From: CBDAPI01 sp965248635
GTDB taxonomy: Bacteria > Acidobacteriota > UBA6911 > RPQK01 > CBDAPI01
Assembly (NCBI GenBank): GCA_965248635.1
Contig: OZ252114.1
Span: 3,472,001 to 3,536,000 of the forward strand
Length of the DNA: 64,000 bases
Direction: 5' to 3'
Shown: positions 45,300 through 54,718 of the stretch, one piece after another
Layout of the letters: each line of letters begins with the position of its first letter
Position numbering within the stretch: the stretch's first letter is position 1
The notes under the pieces: generated by a model
The model's input: only the letters and a program-made list of their open reading frames with translations
The model's database searches: none
What the model was told of the DNA's origin: nothing
Made by a program: the position numbers and the translations under genes

Positions 45300-46947
45300 T
45301 CAATCCATCTGGACAAGAGGCTGAGTCCGCTTCCCCGGTAGATCCTGAAAAAAGTCCTGGCCTTCGTGGTTGATGATAATGAAGGCTGGAAAGTCCTCGA
45401 CTTCGATTTTCCAGATGGCTTCCATGCCCAGCTCTTCGAACTCAACCACCTCGACCTTCTTGATACTGTGTTCGGCCAGCCGAGCCGCCGGGCCACCAAT
45501 CGAGCCCAGGTAAAAGCCCCCGTGCTTTCGACAGGCCTCGCGGACCCGCCCGGACCGGTTTCCCTTGGCCAGCATCACCATGCTGGCTCCATGACTCTGA
45601 AAGAGGTCTACGTAGGGATCCATCCGGGCCGCCGTCGTCGGCCCAAAGGACCCGGAGGCGTAGCCTTCCGGTCGCTTGGCCGGTCCGGCGTAGTAGACCA
45701 CATGATCCTTGAAGTAGCCGGGGAGATCACCTCCTGCATCAAGGCGCTCTTTGAGCCGGGCATGGGCGATGTCGCGAGCCACGATCAGAGATCCGGTCAG
45801 GGAGAGCCGGGTGGCAATCGGGTACTCCCTGAGTTCGGCCAGGACCTCGCTCATGGGTCGATTCAGATCGATCGCGACGGCTTCGCTACCCAGCTCCTGC
45901 TCGGTCGCCTCGGGCAAGTACCTGGCCGGATCCGCTTCCAGCTGCTCCAGGAAAACCCCATCCCGGTTGATCTTCCCAAGAATTTGACGGTGAGCGGAAC
46001 AGGAGACGCCCAGCCCAACCGGACAGGAGGCTCCGTGGCGGGGCAGGCGCACGACGCGCACGTCGTGGGCAAAATACTTTCCGCCAAACTGAGCTCCGAC
46101 ACCGATCTGGACGCACAACTCGGCGATCTTCACCTCCAGCTTCCGATCCCGGAAGGCCCGGCCCCCCTCGTTACCGGTGCTCGGAAGATCGTCGAGATAG
46201 TGGCAACTGGCAAGTTTCACCGTCTTCATGGTGAACTCTGCCGATGTCCCTCCCACCACCAGAGCCAGATGGTAGGGAGGACAGGCTGCTGAACCGATGG
46301 TCTCCATTTTCTCAGCCACAAAGTTGAGGAGCGACTCGGGGTTCAAAAGAGCCTTGGTCTCCTGATAGAGGAAGGTCTTGTTGGCTGAGCCACCCCCTTT
46401 AACAATGAAGAGGAAACGGTATTCGTCTCCTGGGCCGGCATGGATCTCGATCTGGGCAGGCAGATTCGTGCCGGTGTTCTTCTCTTCATACATGTCCAGT
46501 GGGGCGAGCTGGGAATAACGAAGATTCCGCTCCTGAAAGGCCTGATAGATTCCACGCGAGACGGACTCGGCATCGCTGGAGAAAGTGAAGACATTCTCAC
46601 CCTTGTAAGCGTGCACGATAGCCGTTCCGGTATCCTGACACCCGGGGAGGATCCGCCCGGCAGAGATGTTGGCGTTCTTGAGGAACTCGAGGGCCACAGA
46701 AGCGATCGTTCTCGGAAGCTTCCGGGTCTTCCAGAATGTTCTTCAACTGCCTCAGGTGATCGGGGCGCAGCAAGTGCTCCGCATCGTCGATGGCCGTGCT
46801 GGCCAGAAGAGACAGGCCGGCCGGCTCCACTTTGAGGACTTCCACGCCATTCCAGCGCTCCGTCGACACATAGTCGGACGTCAGCTTTCGATAAGGGGTG
46901 GTGTCGGGCCCGTGCTCGAAGATCTCCTGATACTTGAACTCAACCAT
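45300..46947 (-). CDS. Class I fumarate hydratase (one frameshift)
   Basis: A 4Fe-4S fumarase of about 549 residues that interconverts fumarate and malate in the TCA cycle. The N-terminal part (EFKYQEIFEHGPDTTPYRKL, LKNILEDPEASENDRF) and the long C-terminal part are in different frames. One extra T near 46697 separates them, and dropping it gives the family sequence RFVALEFLKNANISAG. Cluster-binding cysteines lie in LPGCQDTGTAI, ASCPVGLGVSCSAH and REACRKHGGFYLG. A real knock-out of a central enzyme with one base change and no other damage is unlikely, so a sequence error is my preferred reading. Confidence 0.9.
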
Positions 46948-46963
46948 TCTGTCGAGACCCCCA

Positions 46964-47920
46964 TCAGCCCCCCCCGGGTCGGGGCGGACGCGCCGCTCGA
47001 ACCCGCTCGGGAACCGGCCGGAGGTCCCAGATGAGACCGATCCAGCTCATGATCTTGAGCAGGTAGAAGGTGATATCGACTTCCCACCAGAAGAATCCCT
47101 GGCGAACCGTCGCGGGATAGTGGTGGTGGTTGTTGTGCCAGCCCTCTCCAAGCGTCAGAAGAGAGAGAAGAAAGCTGTTCCGGCTTTCGTCTCCGGTGTC
47201 GTACCGTTTTCTGCCGATGAGGTGGGCGACTGAATTGATCGTGCAGCTGCCGTGGAACAGCAGGACGGTGGACACGAAGAAGCCCCAGATCAGCATCTGC
47301 CAACCGCTCGTCCCGGAGCCGGGGAAATTGAGGCTCAGGAACTTACCCAGGCCGAAGAGGCCAAAGGCCATCACGACCGGGACCAGCAGGTCAAATCGAT
47401 CCAGGAAACGAAGCTCCCGAAAGCGCATCAGGTCGGGCACCATGCTGACCCGGGTCGGGAAGTTTCTTTGATCGGTGATCCAGCCGATATGGCTCCAGAA
47501 AGGCCCGTGCTGGAGAGGCGAATGAGGATCTTCCGGTTCGTCCGAGTGCTTGTGGTGGATGCGATGATGGGCGGCCCACCAGAGCGGTCCCTTCTGCGTA
47601 CAGGATAACCCCAGAAGAGCCAGAATGAACTGCATGAAGCGGCTCGTCTTAAAGGTCTTGTGCGAAAAGTAACGGTGATAAAACGCAGTGACAAAAAACA
47701 TCCGGGCAAAGTAGAGGGAGATCGCCACCGCTACCGCGACCGGACTCCATCCCACAAAGATAATTCCAAAGCAGGTCAGGTGAAGGGCAATGAATGGAAT
47801 GCTGCGAATCCAGTCGATTTGGTACGGGACTTCCTGAAAGCTGGGAGGATTGAGGTCTTCTGGCGCCCCGACACCGGATTCAAACCAGCGGCGGATGCCG
47901 GTAAGTACTTGGTTAGCCAT
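46964..47920 (-). CDS. Acyl-CoA/fatty-acid desaturase (delta-9 type)
   Basis: A 318-residue membrane di-iron desaturase that introduces a double bond into acyl chains. The three histidine boxes are present: HRYFSH, HRIHHKH and EGWHNNHHHYP. Four hydrophobic helices flank them. The protein ends 16 bases before the fumarase start on the same strand, so the two may be co-transcribed, although no functional link is obvious. Confidence 0.93.
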   Translation of the reverse strand: MANQVLTGIRRWFESGVGAPEDLNPPSFQEVPYQIDWIRSIPFIALHLTCFGIIFVGWSPVAVAVAISLYFARMFFVTAFYHRYFSHKTFKTSRFMQFILALLGLSCTQKGPLWWAAHHRIHHKHSDEPEDPHSPLQHGPFWSHIGWITDQRNFPTRVSMVPDLMRFRELRFLDRFDLLVPVVMAFGLFGLGKFLSLNFPGSGTSGWQMLIWGFFVSTVLLFHGSCTINSVAHLIGRKRYDTGDESRNSFLLSLLTLGEGWHNNHHHYPATVRQGFFWWEVDITFYLLKIMSWIGLIWDLRPVPERVRAARPPRPGGG

Positions 47921-48350
47921 AGGTTAAGAATCTACACCTTTCATGGGACAGGCTTTCGTTGATCTTACTTCTGCATGCTCAACCAGAGCGCTTGAAATGA
48001 TGGAATCCCTATTTTAACGGAAAACGCCGCCGATCTCACCGTTTCTCGACAGCAAAACGTTCCAATCTTCCAAAGTTCCAGGATTCCGGGGTTGCACTGG
48101 CCGTAGTTGGCGTACTCCTTGCCCGAGGAGAATCGAGCGACCTGTCTCTCCTACCGCGGCAAGACAGATCTTGGGAGAAGCGTCACAAACCGGATCGGAA
48201 ATACTTCAACCGGCACACTTGTCGCCACGCGGCAAGGAGAGAAACAGACCATCCGGTAGTACTCGTCACTGATCCGGGGACAACGATCTTATAACCTCCA
48301 AAGAACAGGGGTGGTGGAGCCTATTCCACCTCTTCCAAGGAGGATTGTAC
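47921..48350. other. Intergenic region upstream of the desaturase and the TadG-like gene
   Basis: 430 bases between divergent genes. It holds a degenerate heptad-like stretch at 48059-48087 (GTTCCAATCTTCCAAAGTTC), an imperfect CTCCT...AGGAG hairpin near 48115, and a 6-bp hairpin GGTGGA/TCCACC at 48313-48330 just before the TadG ribosome binding site (AAGGAGG). I see no recognisable RNA gene. Confidence 0.5.
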
Positions 48351-49571
48351 ATGGTTAAGATGCGTGTCCTAGACGAGCGTGGAACAGTGGCGGTAACGAC
48401 GGCTGTCCTGCTGATTTCGCTTCTGTGCTTCGGTGCTCTGGCTGTTGATATCAGTTCTGTTTTTATGGTCCGGAACGAGCTGCAGAATGCCGCTGACGCC
48501 GGGGCCCTGGCAGCCGGGCGACGGCTATATATAGCCAGCGGGGATGCTGTGAACCCGGGGGCCAATGCTGTGGGGGTCGCCGCCGCGCAGGCGAATAGCG
48601 CCCAGAACATTCAAGTGGAAGTCACGGGAGATCCGGGTGCCAACAGCGGGGACGTGCAACGGGGCCACTGGAAATGGGCCGATCACTCCTTTGCGCCCCA
48701 CAGCAGCCTCCTGGCTACCACGCTGAATGAAGTGACGAATGCGGAACTGGACGCAGACGCGAGTTTCATCAATGCGGTGCGGGTCAAAGTGCGAAGAGAA
48801 ACGACGCCGGCGCATTCCTTTTTTGCCCAAGTCATGGGCTTCGCAGACTTCCCCATGGAGGCCGAGGCGATCGCTTACATCGGTTTCGCGGGGACGTTTC
48901 TTCCAGGTGAGGCAGCTGAGCCAATTGCCATCTGCGAGGAAGCTCTTCTCAACGCGCAGGGGGAGTACTCCTGCAGTACCGGACGGATGATCAACAGTGG
49001 GGGAGGCAATACCCACAACACTGCTGGATGGACCAACTTCACTCAAGCGCCCTGTGCAACAGCGAGCTCCTCATCGGTGAGACCCTACGTCGGTTGTGAT
49101 GCAACTCCCTCTCCCGAGATCACCCTTCAGGTGAGCATGGGGACGACGGGGGGACAGCTTCAGAATGTCTTCGACGATCTGGAGAATTGCTGGCTGACCA
49201 GCGCCGACTCCGACGCAGCCGGCCGCCCCGATATCGTCTACAACATGACGCTACCCGTCATCGAGTGTCCGGCCAATAATGTCGGCAACTGCTCGAAGCT
49301 GATAGGTGCGGTCAATGTGAACATGTTGTGGATAGTCTGGCAGGCCCAGGCGAATTACAACTGGGTCCCGACCGAGATGAGCGGACCTGCCCCGTTTCCG
49401 AACTGGGTCTGTCCCGACTCCATCACCGAGGGCCTGGAATTCGATGATCTCAGCACCAACCAGAAGGAGGCCTGCTGGGGCAACTTCGTTGATCACTTCA
49501 ATCTAGTCAACTACGAGGGCACTCCCATCACCTCACTTTCGCCGCTGTCCAGTCTGATTAGCGACAATTAG
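48351..49571 (+). pseudogene. TadG-like pilus-assembly/secreted protein, 3' end replaced by IS21-type element
   Basis: The first 402 residues are native. The N-terminal TadE/TadG segment RGTVAVTTAVLLISLLCFGA-LAVDISSVFMVRNELQNAAD is followed by A-rich AGALAAGRRLY and a long secreted Cys-containing region. The last five residues and the stop codon (from 49555) come from the inserted element's terminal repeat. The start ATG follows AAGGAGG by six bases. Related proteins that I remember run on past this point, so a C-terminal stretch is probably missing. No other Tad-pilus genes are near. Confidence 0.75.
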
Positions 49572-49633
49572 AATTCCCCACGACGACAAATGGAATTCCC
49601 CGCTTTTTCAGGGCTGATCCTGACCATGAGGGC

Positions 49634-51099
49634 ATGGTTAAGGATCAGCAAGTGCGGAGGCTAGTGAAGTTGCGAAAGAACGAGAAGATGCTCACGATGG
49701 CGGCGGCGAAAGCGGGGCTGTCGCGAAAGACGGCTCGCAAGTACCTGAAGTCGGGAAAGCTACCGAGCCAGTGTCAGCCGGAGCGGTACTGGCGAACTCG
49801 ATCGGATCCGTTCGAGTCGGTGTGGCCGGAAGTGGAAGAGATTCTGAAGCGATCGCCGACGGTGGAAGCGACAGCGGTGTTCGAGCATTTGTGCCGTCAG
49901 CAGGAAGGGGCCTTCCAGCAAGGCCAGTTGAGAACGCTGCAGCGCAGGATCAAGCAGTGGAAGGCAGAATACGGAGAAGCGAAGGAGGTGATGTTCCCGC
50001 AGAAGTATCGGCCGGGACATCAAGCACAATCGGACTTCACGTTTATGGGGCGCCTGGGAGTGACGATCCAGGGCCAGCCGTTTCCTCATCTGCTGTACCA
50101 CTTCGTGTTGGCCTACTCGAACTGGGAAGCGACCACGCTGTGTTTCAGTGAGTCCTTTGAGAGCCTCAGCCTGGGGCTTCAGAACGCGTTGTGGGAGTTG
50201 GGGGCGCTGCCCGAGGAACACCGAACAGACCGGCTCTCGGCGGCGGTCAAAAACCTGAAGCGAGAAGAGTTCACCGAGCGTTATCAAGGGTTGCTGAACC
50301 ACTTCGGGATGCGCGCACCCAGGCAGGAAAGGCACACGAGAACGGGGATGTGGAACAGGCCCATCACCGCTTGAAACGGGCCATCGAGCAGGAACTGCTG
50401 TTGCGGTGTAGCCGTGATTTTTCCAGCCGGGAAGAGTACGAGGGCTTTCTAGCGGTGATTGTGGCCCGGCGCAATGCGGCCCGGCAAAAGCGCCTGGGAG
50501 AAGAGCTGGCAGTGATGCGCCCGTTGCCGGCACGCCGTCTGGATGACTTCACCCGGCAGTGGGTGAAAGTCTCCCCCAGTAGTACGATCCGGGTTCGCCA
50601 CAACACCTATTCGGTGGACAGCCGGTTGATCGGCGAGCGAGTACAAGTGCGGGTGTGGGCGGATCAGGTGGAGGTCTACTACGGGGGGCGGCGCCAGGCA
50701 CGGATGCCGCGCTTGCGAGGAGAAGGCAAGCATCGCATTGACTACCGGCACGTGATCCATTCGTTGGTGCGCAAGCCGGGGGCGTTTACTCGCTATCGCT
50801 GGCGGGAGGATCTGTTTCCGGGGATCTTGTTTCGAGTCGCCTACGACGAGCTGCGCCAGGATTGTCCGGCCACGGCGGATCGCCAATATCTGAAGATCCT
50901 CGAGCTGGCTGCCCAGGAAGGTGAGCAGCGGGTGCGAGAGGCACTTCAAGGGCTGATTGAGAGGGGACAAAGAATCCGTTTCGAAGCCCTACGAGAATGC
51001 CTTGTCGATCCGGTGGTGGAACCCTGGGAAGTGGCGGTGGAAAAGATGGACGTGGGCCTCTACGATACGCTTCTTGAGAGCCGCGAGGTGAGGTCATGA
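49634..51099 (+). CDS. istA: IS21 transposase IstA (one frameshift)
   Basis: About 489 residues when joined across a one-base shift near 50320. The N-terminal helix-turn-helix (TMAAAKAGLSRKTARKYLKS) is followed by the DDE domain: HQAQSDFTFMG (first Asp), EHRTDRLSAAV (second Asp) and, after the shift, QAGKAHENGDVEQAHHR (Glu). The C-terminal domain (LPARRLDDFTRQWVKVSPSS) is typical of IstA. The shift falls between the second and third acidic residues, so the sequenced copy would not give active transposase unless it is an error or the ribosome shifts. The stop overlaps istB (ATGA). Confidence 0.9.
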
Positions 51100-51860
51100 G
51101 CACAGGCAACTTACCACGGCTTCGCGAGTGCCTAATCGAGCTGCATCTACCGGCTTTTCGGGAGCACTACGCCGCCCAGGCGGCACTGGCCACCAAGGAA
51201 AGTCTGTCCTATCCCCGGTTTCTCTTGTCGTTATCTGAGATCGAAGTGGCGGAGCGGCACGAGCGCAAAATCCAGCGTTTGCGTCGAGCCTCCAAGCTTC
51301 CCTGGGAGAAAACGCTGACGGCGCTGGACCGCTCGCGCTTGCCCCAAAGCGTGGATCGACAACTCACAGCGCTGCTGGAAGGTACGTTTTTGGATCGGGC
51401 CGAGAACGTCTTGGCTTTCGGCAACCCTGGAAGCGGGAAAACGCATCTGATCTGTGCTCTGGGCCAGGAGTTGATTCTGCTGGGGCGCCGGGTTCTGTTC
51501 TCTATCTGCTCCCTGCTGGTACAGCGATTGCTGCGGGCCAAAATCGATCTGACTCTGGAGAAGGAGCTCAAGAAACTGGATCGCTTCGAGGCTCTCATAG
51601 TCGACGATATTGGCTACGTTCAGCAAAGTCGGCAGGAAATGGAGGTTCTTTTCACACTGCTGGCCCATCGCTACGAACGTCGCAGCCTCTTGTTGACCAG
51701 CAACCTGATCTTCTCGGACTGGGAGAGGATCTTCAAGGACCCCATGACGACGGCGGCGGCCATCGATCGGGTGGTTCACCACAGCGTGATTTTGGAACTC
51801 AACGTCTCGAGCTACCGAATGGAGAGCGCCAAGAAGAAACAGCAGGGAACCACGAAATGA
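51096..51860 (+). CDS. istB: IS21 ATP-binding protein IstB
   Basis: An intact 254-residue AAA+ helper ATPase for IS21 transposition. Walker A is FGNPGSGKTHLICALGQ, Walker B is EALIVDDIGYVQQ, and sensor 1 is RSLLLTSNLIFSDW. Its ATG overlaps the istA stop codon, so the two are translationally coupled. Downstream there is no further gene inside the element. Confidence 0.95.
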   Translation: MSTGNLPRLRECLIELHLPAFREHYAAQAALATKESLSYPRFLLSLSEIEVAERHERKIQRLRRASKLPWEKTLTALDRSRLPQSVDRQLTALLEGTFLDRAENVLAFGNPGSGKTHLICALGQELILLGRRVLFSICSLLVQRLLRAKIDLTLEKELKKLDRFEALIVDDIGYVQQSRQEMEVLFTLLAHRYERRSLLLTSNLIFSDWERIFKDPMTTAAAIDRVVHHSVILELNVSSYRMESAKKKQQGTTK

Positions 51861-52217
51861 GGAAACCGCGAGGAGGTCAAATCCGGGCAAATCGGCTGAT
51901 TGGGCCCCGGGAAGTGCTTGGTGGAGGCGATACACGAGTGCCCGCCAAGGGGAGAGGTCGTACAGCGCCCTACAGAGGCCGCTCAGGACCCTCGTGGATC
52001 TGGTCCACTCCCCTCGCCGCCGGCGCGAGCGAGCGGGAGCTCCGTTCGGGCTACGCCCTCACTCCGTCCCCCTCGCATTCTAAGAACATCTCTCTTTTTT
52101 ACAGAAAGGAGGACCGCGGAAAGAGTCGTCTCAGAGAACGGCTACAGCTCTTTTTTATCAATCCCTTGTGTGGGGATTTCCAATCGTCGCTGCGGGAATT
52201 CTATTTGACGTTGATCA

Positions 52218-53105
52218 TCTGCTGCCCTGCGCCTCTCTCTCGTGCTCCTGAATCTGCTTCTGGCGACGGTTTTCCTGGGTTATGTCCTGTGGGGCCTCAA
52301 TTACAGCCGTCCGACCTTTAGCGAACGGGTTGAGTGGGCCCGGAAGGAAATCGGGCAGCCCGTTTCGGAAGAAGCGGAATTGAGCCGCCTGGCTCTCGAG
52401 ACCATCCGCTGGACCAATCATTTCTACCGCGTCGCCCAGCGGGGCATCGACTCGGGAGAAGCCAGTCACCTGGCCGAATCCCTCGCGAGCCTGGATGAAC
52501 GCCTGAACTCAGGGTTTGTTGAAGCATCCGACTTGCTCGATCTACCGGCCGGTCTGCGCAGGCCGATGGGGCCTGCGAAGCCCCTGTTGAGTTCATCGCT
52601 GATGAGTTATCTGGGCCTTTCCGGGTTCTATTACCCCTGGACGGGAGAGGCCAACTTCAACGACAAAGTGCCGGACTGCGAGCTGCCGCTGGTCATAGCC
52701 CATGAAAAAGCTCACCAGAGGGCCTTTGCCGGTGAAGACGAGGCCAGTTTTGCAGGCTTTCTCGCTTGCCTTTACAGCGGCTCGACTTACGCCAGGTACT
52801 CCGCCTATCTGTTTGCTCAGCGGCAGCTTCTTGGCGAGTGGCTTCGAGTGGCTCCAGAGCGGGCCCGAGCTGCCACACTGGAACGGCTTCCCGGTGTCCA
52901 GCGCGATCTGGAAGCCGTACACAAATTCTGGGATCGGTACCACGGTGTCGCTTCCGAAGTGACATCGTCCATAAACGACTCTTATCTGAAGCTTCACCGG
53001 GTGAAAGGGGGAATTCGTTCCTACCGGAGAAGCGCCCGCCTGCTGGTGCTGCTGGGGCGGCACCAGAACGGGTCTCTGGCGCCCCCTTCCACTGAGACCC
53101 GTTGA
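52218..53105 (+). pseudogene. DUF3810 zinc-peptidase-like protein, 5' end lost at IS21 junction
   Basis: The frame is open from the element's right end (52218) and reads SAALRLSLVLLNLLLATVFL then YVLWGLNYSRPTFSERV. The first residues therefore fall inside a hydrophobic segment, and the expected N-terminal membrane region is absent. A GTG at 52242 could start translation of the remaining 287 residues. The HExxH zinc motif is PLVIAHEKAHQRAFAGEDEA, and LNDKVPD-type NFNDKVPDCELPL precedes it, as in DUF3810. The gene is thus 5'-truncated next to an element whose other side truncates a different gene. Confidence 0.75.
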
Positions 53106-53132
53106 CGGTAGACTACCGTGCCCTACGGGTCA

Positions 53133-53151
53133 GATCCAGAACCTGGAACCT
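53133..53151. repeat. Short heptad-like repeat
   Basis: CCAGAACCTGGAACCT contains two 7-bp units of the GAACC type, located between the convergent DUF3810 and thrC ends. Confidence 0.55.
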
Positions 53152-54382
53152 ACTTAGCCCCGTCCTCGTACCACTGTTTGAAGACCCGCAGGTTGGGCCG
53201 CATCTGCGCCGTCACTTCTGCCCGACCGTTGAAAATATCGATGGACTTGTAGGCGTTGCCGGTTATTCCCACCACGATAGTCTCGGACGGCTTAACGCCC
53301 CCGTTCTCAATGATCCTGATCGCGGCCGCCAGGGTGGTGCCGCCGGCCGGCTCACAGAGGATCCCTTCGTACTCGGCCAGAAGTTGAATTGCTTCCAGGA
53401 TCTCTTCATCGTCAATGGCGATTCCCTGCCCTCCTGTGCTTCGTACTGTGGCGAGCACATAGGGCCCGTCGGCAGGGTCGCCAATTGCAATGGACTTGGC
53501 AATGGTGTCGGGCTTGACCGGATCGATTTCTTCGGAATCGGACTGCAGCGCATTGACCACCGGGGCGCAGCCGCTGGCCTGGGCGACATGCAGCCGGGTG
53601 TCTCCCTCAGCCCATCCGAGACGCCGCAATTCCTGAAGGGCCTTTCCCACCTTGGGCAGGAGTGTGCCGCCGGCTGTCGGCAGCACAATGTGATCGGGCA
53701 GCTTCCAGTTCAGCTGTTCGGCAATCTCGAAGCCCAGTGTCTTGGCACCTTCCGTGTAGTAGGGTCTAAGATTGACGTTGACAAAACCCCAGCCGTATTC
53801 GTCCCCGATCTGGGCGCACAATCGATTGACCTGATCATAGTTACCGTTGAGGGCGATCACCTTCGGCCCACACAGCAGGGAGGCCATAATCTTGGCCGGT
53901 TCAATATCCCCCGGGATGAAGACCAGGCTCTTCAGCCCGGCCGCAGCGCAGTGGGCCGCCACGGCGTTCCCGAGATTACCGGTTGAGGCACAGGCGAAGG
54001 TCGTGTATCCGAGCTCAGCACCGCGGCTGATGGCAACCGGCACGACCCGGTCTTTATAGGAAAGCGTGGGGCGATTCGTCGAATCATCCTTCAGATAAAA
54101 ATTCTGCAGGCCCAGGTGCCGGCCTAGCCTGCGCGCCGGAATCAGAGGTGTCCAGCCGGAATAATGCCCTGCGATGGGCGCCCCGGCAACGGGGAGGAGT
54201 TCGCGGTATCTCCAGAGGTTCAGCGGACGCGCCACAACCTCTTCTCGGGCTACCTCTGCCTGAATCCGGTCATAGTCGTAATCAATTTCCAGGGGCCCCA
54301 GGCATTCCTGGCACATGTAACTGCGCTCGGGTGGATAGAGTGTTCCGCATTCCTTGCATTTCAACGCTGTAAAGTAACTCAT
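53150..54382 (-). CDS. thrC: Threonine synthase-like PLP enzyme
   Basis: A 410-residue PLP-dependent beta-family lyase. The N-terminal zinc-ribbon-like CKECGTLYPPERSYMCQECL is seen in the Thermus-type threonine synthase group. The PLP lysine is in STNRPTLSYKDRVV, followed by ACASTGNLGNAVAAHCAAAG and the phosphate-binding LPTAGGTLLPK. The usual reaction converts O-phosphohomoserine to threonine. The ATG at 54382 is used; a GTG at 54388 is two codons upstream. The leader carries a SAM-I riboswitch and its own terminator. Since that regulation is more usual for methionine genes, a homocysteine-forming paralogue role cannot be excluded. Confidence 0.88.
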   Translation of the reverse strand: MSYFTALKCKECGTLYPPERSYMCQECLGPLEIDYDYDRIQAEVAREEVVARPLNLWRYRELLPVAGAPIAGHYSGWTPLIPARRLGRHLGLQNFYLKDDSTNRPTLSYKDRVVPVAISRGAELGYTTFACASTGNLGNAVAAHCAAAGLKSLVFIPGDIEPAKIMASLLCGPKVIALNGNYDQVNRLCAQIGDEYGWGFVNVNLRPYYTEGAKTLGFEIAEQLNWKLPDHIVLPTAGGTLLPKVGKALQELRRLGWAEGDTRLHVAQASGCAPVVNALQSDSEEIDPVKPDTIAKSIAIGDPADGPYVLATVRSTGGQGIAIDDEEILEAIQLLAEYEGILCEPAGGTTLAAAIRIIENGGVKPSETIVVGITGNAYKSIDIFNGRAEVTAQMRPNLRVFKQWYEDGAK

Positions 54383-54409
54383 GTTCACCGCTTTCAGGCT
54401 GGACCGGGC

Positions 54410-54441
54410 AAAAAAAAAGCCCTCCCGGCTGGGAAGGGCTT
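54410..54441 (-). terminator. Riboswitch-controlled intrinsic terminator before thrC
   Basis: On the minus strand, AGCCCTTCCC pairs with GGGAGGGCT around a short AGCC loop, followed by nine T residues. It lies 15 bases after the SAM-I aptamer and 28 bases before the thrC start, in the place expected for a transcription-attenuating expression platform. Confidence 0.93.
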
Positions 54442-54456
54442 CGATGTCGTGAGGTT

Positions 54457-54558
54457 ATTATCTCTCAGATCGACTTCGACCTGCGGGACTTAGCACCTTC
54501 CCGTGGGGGGTTGCTGTGGCTTCCTCGGGCCCGATCCCTCTGCCACTCTGGATAAATT
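54457..54558 (-). promoter_or_regulatory. SAM-I riboswitch (S-box)
   Basis: Read on the minus strand, all S-box signatures are present. P1 is formed by TTATC and GATAA. P2, containing the kink-turn, reads GTGGCAGAGGGATCGGGCCC with the partner GCCAC. GCAACC pairs through P3 with GGTGCTAAGTCCCG. P4 (GATCT after GGTCGAAGTC) leads to the terminal GAGAGATAA. Binding of S-adenosylmethionine should favour the terminator at 54410-54441 and shut off thrC. Confidence 0.95.
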
Positions 54559-54560
54559 GT

Positions 54561-54597
54561 GACTGCCATCGTAGGGACTGAATCAGGCTGCTGTCAA
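54561..54597 (-). promoter_or_regulatory. Sigma70-type promoter of thrC
   Basis: On the minus strand, a perfect TTGACA (54592-54597) and TACGAT (54568-54573) are separated by 18 bases. The predicted transcript would begin a few bases before the riboswitch P1 helix, which strongly supports the call. Confidence 0.8.
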
Positions 54598-54718
54598 GGT
54601 TATTATCCCCGCGAGCGGGCAACCCGTTGACAAAAGAACAGCGGGCGGGCTGGTCCTTCCTTGCAGAAATACTACAATTCCCTACATCCGCCGCATATCC
54701 TGGAGTGGTTCCGGCGAC

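Larger units (their letters stand above)
49555..52217 (+). mobile_element. IS21-family insertion sequence
   Basis: About 2.66 kb with istA and istB. The left end TGATTAGCGACAATTAGAAT pairs with the right end (reverse complement TGATCAACGTCAAATAGAAT), matching at 20 of 24 positions and ending TG...CA. A second internal repeat (GGAATTCCCC near 49592 and GGGGATTTCC near 52185) is also seen at each side, as in IS21 ends. No direct target duplication is evident next to the outer ends. An alternative reading would take TGAT as a short duplication. About 350 bases after istB carry no gene. Confidence 0.85.

Noticed and set aside
45366..46292. 308-residue plus-strand open frame
   Set aside because: It is antisense to class I fumarase; the cluster-binding cysteines confirm the minus strand as coding.
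47921..48350. Possible structured RNA upstream of the TadG-like gene
   Set aside because: Short hairpins exist, but no known riboswitch, 6S, tmRNA or RNase P core could be recognised.
51861..52217. Passenger gene after istB inside the IS21 element
   Set aside because: Open frames here are short, overlap the terminal repeats and have no recognisable domain or ribosome binding site.
53102..53986. 294-residue plus-strand open frame
   Set aside because: It is antisense to threonine synthase, which has its promoter, riboswitch and PLP motif on the minus strand.
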